A stretch of 33,820 bases of DNA from an uncultured Oscillospiraceae bacterium (GCA_947624035.1 CANQIH010000004.1:1-33820), one strand, 5' to 3'; counted from the stretch's first letter, positions 6,042 through 13,522 are shown. Notes: generated by a model not told the origin, from the letters alone. A program made the numbers and translations.

Positions 6042-6063
6042 ATGGGTAAGATATGGGTAAAAT
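6042..6063. repeat. 11-bp tandem repeat (ATGGGTAAGAT/ATGGGTAAAAT)
   Basis: Two head-to-tail 11-mers differing at one base lie in the gap between two phage operons. Spacing and layout match the pair next to the tRNA, though the sequence differs. They may be arm-type integrase sites or a second element boundary. Confidence 0.5.
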
Positions 6064-6092
6064 TAAAAGCGGATGGATCACTCCACCCGCTT
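6060..6092 (-). terminator. Intrinsic terminator after the HTH gene
   Basis: On the minus strand AAGCGGGTGGA pairs with TCCATCCGCTT (11 bp, one G-T) and is followed by TTAATTTT. It overlaps the end of the frameshifted HTH gene and separates it from the next operon. Confidence 0.75.
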
Positions 6093-6381
6093 CATTTCTT
6101 TGGCCCTTCTCTCGGCGGCTATCTCCACTTTGAAAAGGATTTTATGTAGTCTGTTCGCTATGGTCTTTCTCGTGACGCCGTAGTCTGCGGCAATGTCCTC
6201 TTGAGCCATAAAGCCTATAAGATACTTCGTTGCAATTTCCTGGTCCTGTTTGCTAAGAGCGGCTTCACTTATAACACATTCCCAATCGGAACGCAGGAAG
6301 CTACTTGTGTTTTCTAACCCGCGTACCCTTGCTCTTGCCGTTTTTCTTTTTCCTAACCCTGGTTTTCCGTATTCTCGCCAT
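6078..6381 (-). pseudogene. Sigma-70 region-4-like HTH protein, frameshifted
   Basis: A frame starts at ATG 6381 (MARIRKTRVRKKK..., very basic) and stops at TAG after 24-25 codons. The +1 frame then continues without interruption as SSFLRSDWECVISEAALSKQDQ...MAQEDIAADYGVTRKTIANRLHKI...KRVE to TGA at 6078. The span is 304 nt, one base over 101 codons; removing one A from the AAAA run gives a continuous 100-aa protein. The second part reads as a sigma region-4-like HTH (AQEDIAADYGVTRKTIANRL), typical of small phage late regulators. It is either a frameshift mutation, a programmed +1 shift, or a sequencing error. The start overlaps the upstream membrane-protein gene. Confidence 0.65.
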
Positions 6382-6670
6382 TCGTCAGTTCTTCCATGAT
6401 ACGGATAACATCGTCAGGAGTGAGATCGGATGCGATAACATTCCCGTTGGCGTCCTCAACGACGTACACGCCGGTGTTGTCAACCGTACTCACGTAGTCG
6501 TACTGGCACCAGAGCCACACGAACGCGCACACGATGAGCACAACGGAAACAGCCCAGCACACGAGAAGCCGGAGCACCGTCTTGTGGTTCCGCGTCATGC
6601 ACATCTCATGGTACGCCAGCGGGACGGTCGCCTTTTCGTCAGCCGTAAAGGTCTCTTCCTTGTTATCCAT
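6353..6670 (-). CDS. Single-pass membrane protein, 105 aa
   Basis: ATG 6670 is preceded by AAAGGACG at 9 nt. The cytoplasmic N-terminus (about 1-33) is charged, then comes one clear TM helix (VLRLLVCWAVSVVLIVCAFVWL, about 32-53) and a short outside domain with VYVVEDANGNVIASDLTPDD. It lies directly after the lysis genes. It could be a spanin-like or lysis-control protein, or superinfection exclusion; the sequence does not decide. Confidence 0.7.
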   Translation of the reverse strand: MDNKEETFTADEKATVPLAYHEMCMTRNHKTVLRLLVCWAVSVVLIVCAFVWLWCQYDYVSTVDNTGVYVVEDANGNVIASDLTPDDVIRIMEELTNGENTENQG

Positions 6671-6733
6671 ATCACCACGTCCTTTCTTTGAGAATTGTAT
6701 TATAAGTCAGCCGAAATTGCAACCGGTTTTTGC

Positions 6734-7534
6734 TCACAGCGCGGTCAGCACCTGTTTCCAGGTATCCTTACCGACCACGCCGTCGGCGTTGAGGCCCAGC
6801 TGCTTCTGGAGCGCCTGGACGCCGGTCTTTGTGGCCGGGCCGAACTCGCCATCTACTTTGAGCGTGCGGTCGATGCCTCTCGCGAAGATGATGCGCTGGA
6901 TAGTGGAGACCTCCGGGCCAGCACATCCCTTGGACAGCTCGTGCAGGCCGATGTCGGAGTACACGACCTTCCCGTACAGGTCGCCGGTGGGCTCGGGCTC
7001 GTTGCCGGAGGACGCGGCATAGTTGGGACGGACGTAGCCCCAGATGTAGGAGCTGGTGAGCGGATAGGACCGTGTACGGACCATATTGGCGCTGTTGCCC
7101 TCGATGGTGTACACATACGTCTTATCGGCTGCGTAAACCATGCCTGTATGGGTCCTTGTGCTGCCGTTGTCGCTGAACACGATGACGTCACCGGGCTTGG
7201 GAGACCACGCGCCGCGCCTGCCCTTCATGCTGGACGGGGCCGCGTCATAGAGCTGGTTGCAGGCCACATACGGCCACACGCCGCACATGACCTCCTTCGC
7301 CACGGACTTGTCCTGCCCGCAGGCGTCATAGATGGCTGTGGATACCGTGGCAGCACAATACGGCTGGCCCTGCACGCCGCACAGATAGCCCATGTAGGTG
7401 TAGTTGTTGGCACCCTTGTTTAGGACGAACGCGCTCTTTTCTCTTGTACTGGCATACAGGGACGAAGCCTTCTCATAGTAGCCCTTGTAGTACTCAAACG
7501 CCTTTACCGCCTGGGCGGCTGTACACTTAGCCAT
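6734..7534 (-). CDS. Phage endolysin: CHAP-type peptidase/amidase with peptidoglycan-binding domain, 266 aa
   Basis: ATG 7534 (MAKCTAAQ) follows GGAGGTG at 7 nt, and that SD lies inside the end of the holin gene (8-nt gene overlap). N-terminal catalytic domain about 1-160: PYCAATVSTAIYDACG carries the candidate nucleophile Cys, THTGMVY the His, and EGN the third residue, a CHAP/NlpC pattern; WSPKPGDVIVFSD is the usual beta segment. C-terminal PG_binding_1 domain about 200-266 (VSTIQRIIFARG, VDGEFGPATKTGVQALQKQLG, DGVVGKDTW). It lacks a signal peptide, as expected for holin-dependent export. It cleaves peptidoglycan at the end of the lytic cycle. Confidence 0.88.
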   Translation of the reverse strand: MAKCTAAQAVKAFEYYKGYYEKASSLYASTREKSAFVLNKGANNYTYMGYLCGVQGQPYCAATVSTAIYDACGQDKSVAKEVMCGVWPYVACNQLYDAAPSSMKGRRGAWSPKPGDVIVFSDNGSTRTHTGMVYAADKTYVYTIEGNSANMVRTRSYPLTSSYIWGYVRPNYAASSGNEPEPTGDLYGKVVYSDIGLHELSKGCAGPEVSTIQRIIFARGIDRTLKVDGEFGPATKTGVQALQKQLGLNADGVVGKDTWKQVLTAL

Positions 7535-7808
7535 TGCCGCCACCTCCCAGCTGCTTCACGGCCTGATTGACGCCGGTCGCTGCGAGGCCGGACACGATGC
7601 CGACGGCCACGGCGGTCAGCACATCAGGAGCCGGGAAGTCAGGCATAAAGAAGTAGCCCACGACGCCCAGGACGCCGCCAACCGCGCCGACGATGACCGG
7701 GATAAACTTGCTGTCCAGGCCGCTCACTTTCACGCCCGCGCCCACCAGGTAGCAGATGACCGTGATAGCCGCCACGCCAGCGATGCCGAATGTGTCAAGA
7801 ATACTCAT
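7527..7808 (-). CDS. Phage holin, 93 aa
   Basis: ATG 7808 follows GGAGGTTACATAAT. Three hydrophobic segments are visible: about 6-26 (IAGVAAITVICYLVGAG), 36-55 (FIPVIVGAVGGVLGVVGYFFM) and 64-82 (VLTAVAVGIVSGLAATG), with a charged C-terminal end. Size and layout fit the Phage_holin_5_2-like group of Firmicutes prophages. It overlaps the endolysin gene and forms the lysis cassette with it, permeabilising the membrane to release the endolysin. Confidence 0.85.
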   Translation of the reverse strand: MSILDTFGIAGVAAITVICYLVGAGVKVSGLDSKFIPVIVGAVGGVLGVVGYFFMPDFPAPDVLTAVAVGIVSGLAATGVNQAVKQLGGGGNG

Positions 7809-7829
7809 ATTATGTAACCTCCTAAAAAG

Positions 7830-8198
7830 TTATTTCCAGTTGTCCACGACCGGTAGCTTGTCCACCTCGCGCATGACCGTATCAAGGTGACCGTTGCCGC
7901 CCAGCCTCTCATAAGCGTCGTGCATCTCGTGAAGGGTCTCTTTGTCCTCCAGCGTTATCTTCTTCGCGCCGATGTAGCACAGGCCAAGATACCGTATCCG
8001 CTCCGTGGTGATGACCTTCTGACTGTTCACCACCGCGTCCAGCTTCTCCTCCATCTTGTCTACCCGGGACGCGGAGATGGTCTCTGCGTCGTCAGACTTT
8101 TTCCATTTTCGCTTTACCGCGTCTGCCAGCAGGGTAGCAAGCGCGCCCATTGCACTTGACCCCAATATGGCCGCGAGAACTGTTGCCCATGCGCTCAA
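7830..8198 (-). CDS. Small phage protein with N-terminal TM and coiled coil, 122 aa
   Basis: The start is a TTG overlapping the upstream TGA; GGGG lies about 9 nt upstream, so initiation looks weak. Residues 5-25 (ATVLAAILGSSAMGALATLL) form one TM segment, then a basic stretch (KRKWKK), then a helical, coiled-coil-like region (VDKMEEKLDAVVNSQ) and a small C-terminal domain. It lies immediately before the holin, a common place for lysis accessory proteins. Role inferred only from position. Confidence 0.7.
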   Translation of the reverse strand: MSAWATVLAAILGSSAMGALATLLADAVKRKWKKSDDAETISASRVDKMEEKLDAVVNSQKVITTERIRYLGLCYIGAKKITLEDKETLHEMHDAYERLGGNGHLDTVMREVDKLPVVDNWK

Positions 8199-8470
8199 GC
8201 TTCATCATCCCCTTCAAGGATCTCTTGCTTCTCTTCGTCAAACGCTTCCTCCGTCTTTTCAGCGGGTTCACCGTCCAGCCAGTAGATGGTGTCGATGAAG
8301 TCAGCAACCGGGTCTTTTGCGTCCTTGCCCTTCGTCTTGGCGACCTTCATCTGCTTTTCCAGCATTTCCTTTTTCGCTTTCTCGCTCCACTTGTGAACGA
8401 TAAGCGGGGTATCACCAACGATGTGAATGTGGGCATACTGGATGTCGATGCGCGGGATAGTGATAGCCAC
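8195..8470 (-). pseudogene. Truncated phage protein at the prophage edge, 91 codons
   Basis: The frame begins at a GTG with no SD and encodes ITIPRIDIQYAHIHIVGDTP...HKWSEKAKKEML...DPVADFIDTIYWLDG...EEAFDEEKQEILEGDDEA. The first 75 residues resemble the N-terminus of a phage protein I recall as well over 200 aa long. Here the protein ends soon after TEEAF with an acidic tail, so the body is missing. The 5' side abuts unrelated rightward coding remnant DNA. I read it as a deletion remnant marking the right end of the prophage block. If family length is not conserved, it could be an intact short gene. Confidence 0.5.
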
Positions 8471-8475
8471 GGTTG

Positions 8476-8577
8476 CTGGACACGGCCATGTTCCAGCACC
8501 CCGAGCGGAAGAGCTATGTGATCAAAGCAAAGCCGCCCATGCCGGTCAATGATCAGGAAGGGGGTGATACGCCCTAA
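8476..8577 (+). pseudogene. 3' remnant of a rightward gene
   Basis: An open frame with no start reads LDTAMFQHPERKSYVIKAKPP and ends EGGDTP-stop; upstream in frame there are three stops before 8470. The composition looks coding, and a hairpin terminator sits on its stop. It is probably the tail of a gene cut by the insertion or deletion that left the prophage edge at about 8470. No family recognised. Confidence 0.4.
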
Positions 8578-8587
8578 CCACCCCCTT
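8558..8587 (+). terminator. Hairpin at the end of the gene remnant
   Basis: AAGGGGGTG and CACCCCCTT form a 9-bp perfect stem around a 12-nt loop that contains the stop codon. The T run is short. Confidence 0.55.
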
Positions 8588-8648
8588 GTTATGAGACCCG
8601 TATGCCGGATGCAGCGTCTCCCCCTGCGCTGTCATCTGGATCTGCAAA

Positions 8649-8681
8649 GCCCTGTCGCTCTCTGCGGCAGGGCCCTTTTTT
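8649..8681 (+). terminator. Intrinsic terminator
   Basis: GCCCTGTCGC pairs with GCGGCAGGGC (one mismatch) around a short loop, followed by CCTTTTTTAT. It isolates the macro-domain gene from upstream transcription. Confidence 0.85.
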
Positions 8682-8756
8682 ATATGGTTTTCCGCTTTCC
8701 CGCGCGCCGGCCCGGGACCCGCCCGGCGGCCCTCCGGCCGGAAACATACGTTCCCC

Positions 8757-8786
8757 TTGCCAAGACCGCCGGACCGCGCGTATAAT
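8757..8786 (+). promoter_or_regulatory. Promoter of the macro-domain gene
   Basis: TTGCCA (8757-8762), 18-nt spacer, TATAAT (8781-8786). The leader is short, and GGAGG lies 9 nt before the ATG at 8812. Confidence 0.7.
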
Positions 8787-8811
8787 GAAAAAAACGGAAG
8801 GAGGCGCGGCC

Positions 8812-9918
8812 ATGCCACTGCAGATCATCCGGGACGACATCACAAAGGTACAGTGCGACGCCATCGTGAACGCGGCCAAGAGCACCCTTCTGGGGGGCGG
8901 CGGCGTGGACGGCGCCATACACAAGGCCGCCGGGCCTGGGCTGCTGGCCGAGTGCCGGACCCTGGGCGGCTGCGAGACCGGCCAGGCAAAGATCACCGGC
9001 GGGTACGACCTGCCGGCCAAATACGTCATCCACACCGTGGGTCCGGTGTGGCACGGCGGGGACCAGGGGGAGAGGCGGCTTTTGGAGAGCTGCTACCGCT
9101 CCTCCCTGACCCTGGCCAAGGCCCACGGCTGCCAGAGCGTGGCCTTCCCCCTGATATCCGCGGGGGTGTTCGGCTACCCCAAGGACCAGGCCCTGCGGGT
9201 GGCGGTGGATTCCATCAGCGCGTTCCTGCTGGAGAACGACGACATGCTGGTGTATCTCGTGGTGTTCAGCCCCACGCCCTACCTTCTGAGCAAAAAGCTC
9301 TTCTCCGACGTGCGGGCCTACATCGACGACCACTATGTGGACACCCACTACGACGCCTGCGCCCAGCGGATGCGGGCCGCACAGTTCCAGGGGCGTACGG
9401 GAGAATTCGCCCCGCCCGAGGACGTCATGAGTGTGACCATGAACATGCCCATGGCGGCCGCCCCTCCCCCTGCCTCTGCCCCGGCGGAGCCCAAGACCGC
9501 CCGGAAGGGCCTTTTCAAGCGCCGCAGGGAGAAGGCTGCCCCTCCGGCGGAGACCTTGGCGGAACGGCTCAGCCACATCGACGAGAGCTTTTCCCAGATG
9601 CTCCTGCGGAAGATCGACGAGAGCGGCATGACCGACGCGGCCTGCTACAAGCGGGCCAACATCGACCGCAAGCTCTTCTCAAAAATACGCTCCGACGCCC
9701 AATATAAGCCCAGCAAGCAGACGGCCATCGCCTTTGCCATCGCCCTGGAGCTGAGCCTGGACGAGACCCGCGAACTGCTCATGAAGGCGGGCTATGCCCT
9801 CTCCCCCGCCAGCAAGTTCGACGTCATCATCGAGTACTTCATCCGCCAGGGCAACTACAACATCTTCGAGATCAACGAGGCCCTGTTCGTGTTCGACCAG
9901 AACCTCCTGGGAGCCTGA
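8812..9918 (+). CDS. Macro-domain protein with C-terminal HTH-like domain, 368 aa
   Basis: ATG 8812 follows GGAGG; the ORF extension back to 8602 crosses a terminator and a promoter, so it is rejected. Macro domain about 1-160: [26 protein letters not shown] is the ADP-ribose-binding loop, with further loop [14 protein letters not shown] and [11 protein letters not shown]. Such domains bind or hydrolyse ADP-ribose adducts. A Pro/Ala-rich linker with a basic patch (KRRREK) follows at about 215-245. The C-terminal 110 residues ([37 protein letters not shown]) form an XRE-like helical domain plus [22 protein letters not shown] similar domain appears in the 373-aa protein at 15911. Substrate unknown. 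A VWA gene follows. Confidence 0.85.
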   Translation: MPLQIIRDDITKVQCDAIVNAAKSTLLGGGGVDGAIHKAAGPGLLAECRTLGGCETGQAKITGGYDLPAKYVIHTVGPVWHGGDQGERRLLESCYRSSLTLAKAHGCQSVAFPLISAGVFGYPKDQALRVAVDSISAFLLENDDMLVYLVVFSPTPYLLSKKLFSDVRAYIDDHYVDTHYDACAQRMRAAQFQGRTGEFAPPEDVMSVTMNMPMAAAPPPASAPAEPKTARKGLFKRRREKAAPPAETLAERLSHIDESFSQMLLRKIDESGMTDAACYKRANIDRKLFSKIRSDAQYKPSKQTAIAFAIALELSLDETRELLMKAGYALSPASKFDVIIEYFIRQGNYNIFEINEALFVFDQNLLGA

Positions 9919-9928
9919 CGCCCCAGGT

Positions 9929-10104
9929 CCCTTGCCTCCCCTTGGGAGAAAAAAGCGCCATGCCCCTCGGCTCCCCCTACGGGGGAGCTGGCCGCCGCCA
10001 ACGGCGGCGGTCTGAAGGGGGAAAACCTACACTGGGTCTAACTTTCAGCCTTTCCCCCTTCCGCCTCGCTTCGCTCGGCACCTCCCCCCAAGGGGAGGCA
10101 AGGG
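9929..10104. repeat. MITE/REP-like element with 18-bp perfect inverted ends
   Basis: CCCTTGCCTCCCCTTGGG (9929-9946) is matched by its exact reverse complement at 10087-10104. Inside are nested hairpins: GGCTCCCC...GGGGAGC, GCCGCCG..CGGCGGC, and AGGGGGAAA with TTTCCCCCT. It carries no gene. Elements of this style occur many times in Oscillospiraceae genomes (recalled). Copy number here needs the genome. Confidence 0.7.
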
Positions 10105-10290
10105 GCTTGGCGGTGGACCGACCCCCGCAGGGGGAGCCAATGGGTGCATCAAAATGGGGTCCCCACGCGGCACGCTTGCCGCGTGGGGAGAGGAGGCGCC
10201 GCGTTGTATTCGAGCCTTGCCGCTTGCGGCGAGGGGAGACCTACAACGCGTGCACCGACGATTTGTCGCTTGCCAGGCGACCACATGACA
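10105..10290. other. Hairpin-rich non-coding stretch before the VWA gene
   Basis: Successive inverted repeats: TTGGC...GCCAA around CCCCCGCAGGGGG; TCCCCACGCGGC-ACGCTT-GCCGCGTGGGGA; GCGTTGTA...TACAACGC enclosing CCTTGCCGCTTGCGGCGAGG; and GTCGCTTGCCAGGCGAC. No credible gene. It could be further repeat-element units or a structured leader RNA of the VWA gene. Confidence 0.45.
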
Positions 10291-10295
10291 TCCAA

Positions 10296-10337
10296 GACCT
10301 CCTATACTGTGATCAACAAAACACAGTACAGGAGGTC
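10296..10337 (+). promoter_or_regulatory. Hairpin masking the SD of the VWA gene
   Basis: GACCTCCTATACTGTG (10296-10311) pairs with CACAGTACAGGAGGTC (10322-10337): 16 bp with one mismatch and a 10-nt loop. The right arm contains the AGGAGGT SD of the VWA gene, seven bases before its ATG. As RNA this would block ribosome entry. As DNA it could be an operator overlapping TATACT. Confidence 0.6.
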
Positions 10338-10343
10338 ATCATC

Positions 10344-10991
10344 ATGGCAAACAACAACATTACCGAGCTCGTATTCATCCTGGACCGGTCCGGGTCCATG
10401 GCGGGACTGGAGGACGACACCATCGGCGGCTTCAACGCCCTCATCGAAAAGCAGCGCGCCCTGCCCGGCCAGGCCTACGTGTCCACGGTCCTCTTCGACA
10501 ACGACGCCAAGGTGGTCCACGACCGGGTGAAGCTGGCGGACGTGAAGCCCATGACCCGCCGGGACTACCAGGTGGGCGGCTGCACGGCTCTCATGGACGC
10601 CCTGGGCGGTGCCATCCACCACATCGTGAACGTCCACCGCTACGCCCGGCCCGAGGACGTGCCCGAGCACACCCTGTTCGTCATCACCACCGACGGCATG
10701 GAGAACGCCAGCCGCCGGTACTCCAGCGACAAGGTCAAGGCCATGATCGAACACGAGAAGGCCAAGTACGGCTGGGAGTTTTTGTTCCTGGCGGCCAACA
10801 TCGACGCCGTGGAGACCGCCGCCCGCTTCGGCATCGGAGCGGAGCGGGCCGTGAACTACCAGGCCGACAGCCAGGGCACCGGGGTCCTCTATGAAGCCGT
10901 ATCCGACGCCGTGTGCTGCATCCGGGCCAACGCGCCGCTGTCCAAGAGCTGGGCAGACCGCATCCGCCGGGACAACAAGCGCGGGAAGTAA
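10344..10991 (+). CDS. VWA-domain (MIDAS) protein, 215 aa
   Basis: ATG 10344 follows AGGAGGT; the ORF extension to 9942 runs through palindromic non-coding DNA. Nearly the whole protein is one von Willebrand A domain: the MIDAS motif DRSGSM near residue 13, the Thr of GGCTALMDALGG near 80, and the Asp of FVITTDGMEN near 115. There is no signal peptide or TM, so it is cytoplasmic. VWA proteins of this compact kind mediate metal-dependent protein contacts, often with stress or ATPase partners. It follows the macro-domain gene in the same direction, although a hairpin-rich gap of 425 bp separates them. Partner unknown. Confidence 0.85.
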   Translation: MANNNITELVFILDRSGSMAGLEDDTIGGFNALIEKQRALPGQAYVSTVLFDNDAKVVHDRVKLADVKPMTRRDYQVGGCTALMDALGGAIHHIVNVHRYARPEDVPEHTLFVITTDGMENASRRYSSDKVKAMIEHEKAKYGWEFLFLAANIDAVETAARFGIGAERAVNYQADSQGTGVLYEAVSDAVCCIRANAPLSKSWADRIRRDNKRGK

Positions 10992-11009
10992 TGGGCGGAC
11001 ACAAACAAA

Positions 11010-11048
11010 GACCAGACGGATGCGCACTGCATCCGTCTGGTCTCTTTT
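11010..11048. terminator. Bidirectional intrinsic terminator
   Basis: GACCAGACGGATGC and GCATCCGTCTGGTC form a 14-bp perfect stem with a 5-nt loop, with TCTTTT on the right and AAAG on the left. It serves the convergent VWA and SLH genes. Confidence 0.9.
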
Positions 11049-11054
11049 CAGTTT

Positions 11055-13334
11055 TCATTCCACGGGAACGACCGCGCCGGGGTCCGGGGCAGCTGCTCCC
11101 CCGCCGCCGGCCGCGCCGCCCTCAGCGCCGCCTCCGGCATCACCGCCGCCACCGCCGGTATTGTCCACCGGGGGCACCTCCACCGGGGGGACCTCCACTG
11201 GAGGCACCTCTACCGGGGGATCGGTGGTCACAGGCGGGTCCGTGATCACCGGGGGATCGGTGGTCACGGGCGGGTCTGTGGTCACCGGGGGCTCCTGGCC
11301 GTTCCAGGGGGTGGGCGTGGGCTCGCTCCAGCCTCCCTCCGGGGGCGTAGGCGTGGGTTCGCTCCAGCCATCCGGGGGCGTGGGGGTGGGCTCGCCGCCC
11401 CACCAGCCCTGCTCGCCGGGCGGCGTGGGGGTGGGCTCGCCGCCCCACCAGCCGCCCTCGGGAGGCGTGGGGGTGGGCTCGCCGTTCCACCACTCGCCGG
11501 GGGTGGGCGTGGGCCACTCGGGCCCCGGCGTGGACACCGCCCCGTTGGGGACCGTGCGGGTCACCGTGACGCCCGCGTTGGGGCCGGTGAGGTAGGTGAT
11601 GGAGATGGTGGTGGTACCGTCGCCGTTATCGTGGTAGGAGATGACGTAGTCCACGCCCTCCACCAGCGGCGTGCCGCCCTCGCCGGTGAGCAGGTCGCCA
11701 TAGCCGCTGCTGCCGGGGTCGCTGGGGTCCTGGGGGGCGTTGATATCGTCGCCCAGAGCGCCCTCGTCGTCCTTCGGCGGGGCGATGAAGTCCTCGCCGG
11801 GGAAGATGTAGTAGAGCACCGAGGCGCCCCGCAGCTGTTTGAAGAGGTTACGGCCGGGCCGGATCTCCACCCGCCCGTGGGCTCCGGTCCGGTAGGCCCA
11901 ATCCAGCTCCACGTCATAGATATACTGGTTGCCGTAGTCGTCGTCGATCATGCACCAGGCGTGGATGGCGTTGTTCTCGTTGACGCCGCCGCACACGGGG
12001 TAGGCCTGGAAGCCCAGCCGCCGGGCCAGGTACACGAAGGCCGCCGCCCAGTAGTAGCAGGACCCGCCCTTGGTCTGATACATGACCTTGGCGCACTCCA
12101 GCTCCCAGCCGGTGCTGCCCCGGACCCAGCCGGTGTTCCGGGCCAGATAGTCGTAGCCGCCGTTGATCATGTAGTCATAGGCCTCCCGCAGCTTGGTCTC
12201 ATTGAGGAGGCTGGCCGTATCGTTCTGGATGATGGGGGCCATGATCTGGTTGAGCAGGGCGTCGCAGTCCGGGTCTGTGGTGGTATAGCGGCCGTTCTCG
12301 CCGAAATAGAGCCGCTCCAGGGTGTAGTTGGTCACATAGGGGCCGTCGGCCTTCTCGACGTAGAACATGGACCCGTCCAGCTCCTGGAGGCCAGGCTGGT
12401 TGCGGCGGATGAAAAAGCCGTCCTCATCCACGTAGTAGAGCCCGCCGTCCACGGTGTGGAAGCCCTTCTCATAGAAGTCCAGGCCGCCGGTTCCGGCGTT
12501 GACGTGGCACATGCGGCCGTCCAGCAGCATGAGGCCGGGCTGCACGCCCTCCACCTCGCCGTACACATAGGCGAGAAAGTCATTGGTATAGGCCGCGTCC
12601 AGGATGTCGTAATAGGCCCAGCTCCGGGGAGGCACATCCACATAGGGATAGCTCTCGCAGGCCATGTCCAGGGCCTTGGTGTTGACGGCATAGTCCCGCA
12701 CCCGGTTGACCAGCACGGCGGTCTCCGCCCGGGTAGCCGGGGCGTCTGGGTAGAAATTGCCGTCGCCGCAGCCGGACAGCCAGCCCCGGGTCACCATGGC
12801 CGCGATATAGCCCATGGCCCAGTGGTCCTCGCCCACGTCCGGGAAGGCCAGGGCCTCCACCTGCTCCTGCCCCATGAGGCGGCACAGCGCCGCGCACAGC
12901 TCCGCCCGGGTGATGGGCTCATTGGGGCAGAACCGGCTGTTGCCCCGCCCGGCCATCAGGCCCAGGGCGGACACGGTCTGCACGCTGGTATAGAAGCTGT
13001 CCTGCTCCGTCACGTCAACATAGGCGGCGGTCCTGTTGGGGATATCGGTGTCCTCGTCCAGCAGCGCGCAGAGGATGGCCGCGGCCTCCGCCCGGGTCAC
13101 AGGGTCGCCAGGCCGGAACTGGCCGGCGGCGCAGGGCATATACCGGACGTGGCCGCCCCGGACGGATATGCCGGAGCTGGTGACGATGGTGGAGTTCAGA
13201 CTGCTCACGCCGCTGTTCCCCAGGGCGGGGTCGTTCCCCTCCTGGCGGGCGGCTGCCTCCCGGGTGATGCAGGAGGCGCATATACACAAGATAAGGCTGA
13301 GAGAAATCAATATGACAGCGGATATTTTTCTCAT
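11055..13334 (-). CDS. Secreted SLH-domain, transglutaminase-like surface protein with Pro-Thr-rich tail, 759 aa
   Basis: ATG 13334 follows GAAGGAG. Signal peptide about 1-30 (basic N-terminus, then ISLSLILCICASC). Three SLH repeats about 64-235 (FRPGDPVTRAEAAAILCALL, FCPNEPITRAELCAALCRLM, FYPDAPATRAETAVLVNRV), expected to bind cell-wall polymer. A transglutaminase-like core about 400-500 has GGSCYYWAAAF (Cys), NAIHAWCMID (His) and YDVELDW (Asp), a complete Cys-His-Asp set. The C-terminal 160 residues are low-complexity: PTPTPPEGGW units, PPVTTDP units, then VEVPP and a Gly/Ala tail. It may crosslink or cleave surface proteins; which one is not visible. The PTPTP style recalls linkers of the nearby kinases. 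Confidence 0.85.
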   Translation of the reverse strand: MRKISAVILISLSLILCICASCITREAAARQEGNDPALGNSGVSSLNSTIVTSSGISVRGGHVRYMPCAAGQFRPGDPVTRAEAAAILCALLDEDTDIPNRTAAYVDVTEQDSFYTSVQTVSALGLMAGRGNSRFCPNEPITRAELCAALCRLMGQEQVEALAFPDVGEDHWAMGYIAAMVTRGWLSGCGDGNFYPDAPATRAETAVLVNRVRDYAVNTKALDMACESYPYVDVPPRSWAYYDILDAAYTNDFLAYVYGEVEGVQPGLMLLDGRMCHVNAGTGGLDFYEKGFHTVDGGLYYVDEDGFFIRRNQPGLQELDGSMFYVEKADGPYVTNYTLERLYFGENGRYTTTDPDCDALLNQIMAPIIQNDTASLLNETKLREAYDYMINGGYDYLARNTGWVRGSTGWELECAKVMYQTKGGSCYYWAAAFVYLARRLGFQAYPVCGGVNENNAIHAWCMIDDDYGNQYIYDVELDWAYRTGAHGRVEIRPGRNLFKQLRGASVLYYIFPGEDFIAPPKDDEGALGDDINAPQDPSDPGSSGYGDLLTGEGGTPLVEGVDYVISYHDNGDGTTTISITYLTGPNAGVTVTRTVPNGAVSTPGPEWPTPTPGEWWNGEPTPTPPEGGWWGGEPTPTPPGEQGWWGGEPTPTPPDGWSEPTPTPPEGGWSEPTPTPWNGQEPPVTTDPPVTTDPPVITDPPVTTDPPVEVPPVEVPPVEVPPVDNTGGGGGDAGGGAEGGAAGGGGAAAPDPGAVVPVE

Positions 13335-13424
13335 GCTTTCTCCTTCGGATCCTATCTATCTGGAAAGCCTGCGCAGGGCCTGGCCCGCGCGGCAGATCAC
13401 TTACTTTGTCAGCTCGATTTTTTT

Positions 13425-13433
13425 ATTATAACA
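13425..13433 (-). promoter_or_regulatory. Extended -10 promoter of the SLH gene
   Basis: On the minus strand TGTTATAAT (TGnTATAAT) lies about 90 nt upstream of the ATG. No good -35 is seen, as is typical for extended -10 promoters. Confidence 0.5.
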
Positions 13434-13522
13434 CAGGCGGGCCGATTATACCAGAGCATCCTGCGTCAAGTTCCAAAAACCTTTTCCTTCTGAAAGATTC
13501 TCTTTCATTTATGTTTCTAATG

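Noticed and set aside
8470-8600. Search for a second att site copying the tRNA 3' end
   Set aside because: No match to GGTTCGAGTCCCCGC or its flank is visible at the right edge of the phage block.
8602-8811. N-terminal extension of the macro-domain ORF
   Set aside because: It runs through a terminator and a promoter, and the strong SD sits before the ATG at 8812.
11140-11530. Tandem repeats that could be a CRISPR or minisatellite array
   Set aside because: They are in-frame coding repeats of the Pro/Thr-rich tail, with no spacers of constant length and no cas genes.
11631-13493. 620-aa plus-strand ORF opposite the SLH gene
   Set aside because: Shadow of the SLH/transglutaminase gene, which has a signal peptide, SD and full domain set on the other strand.
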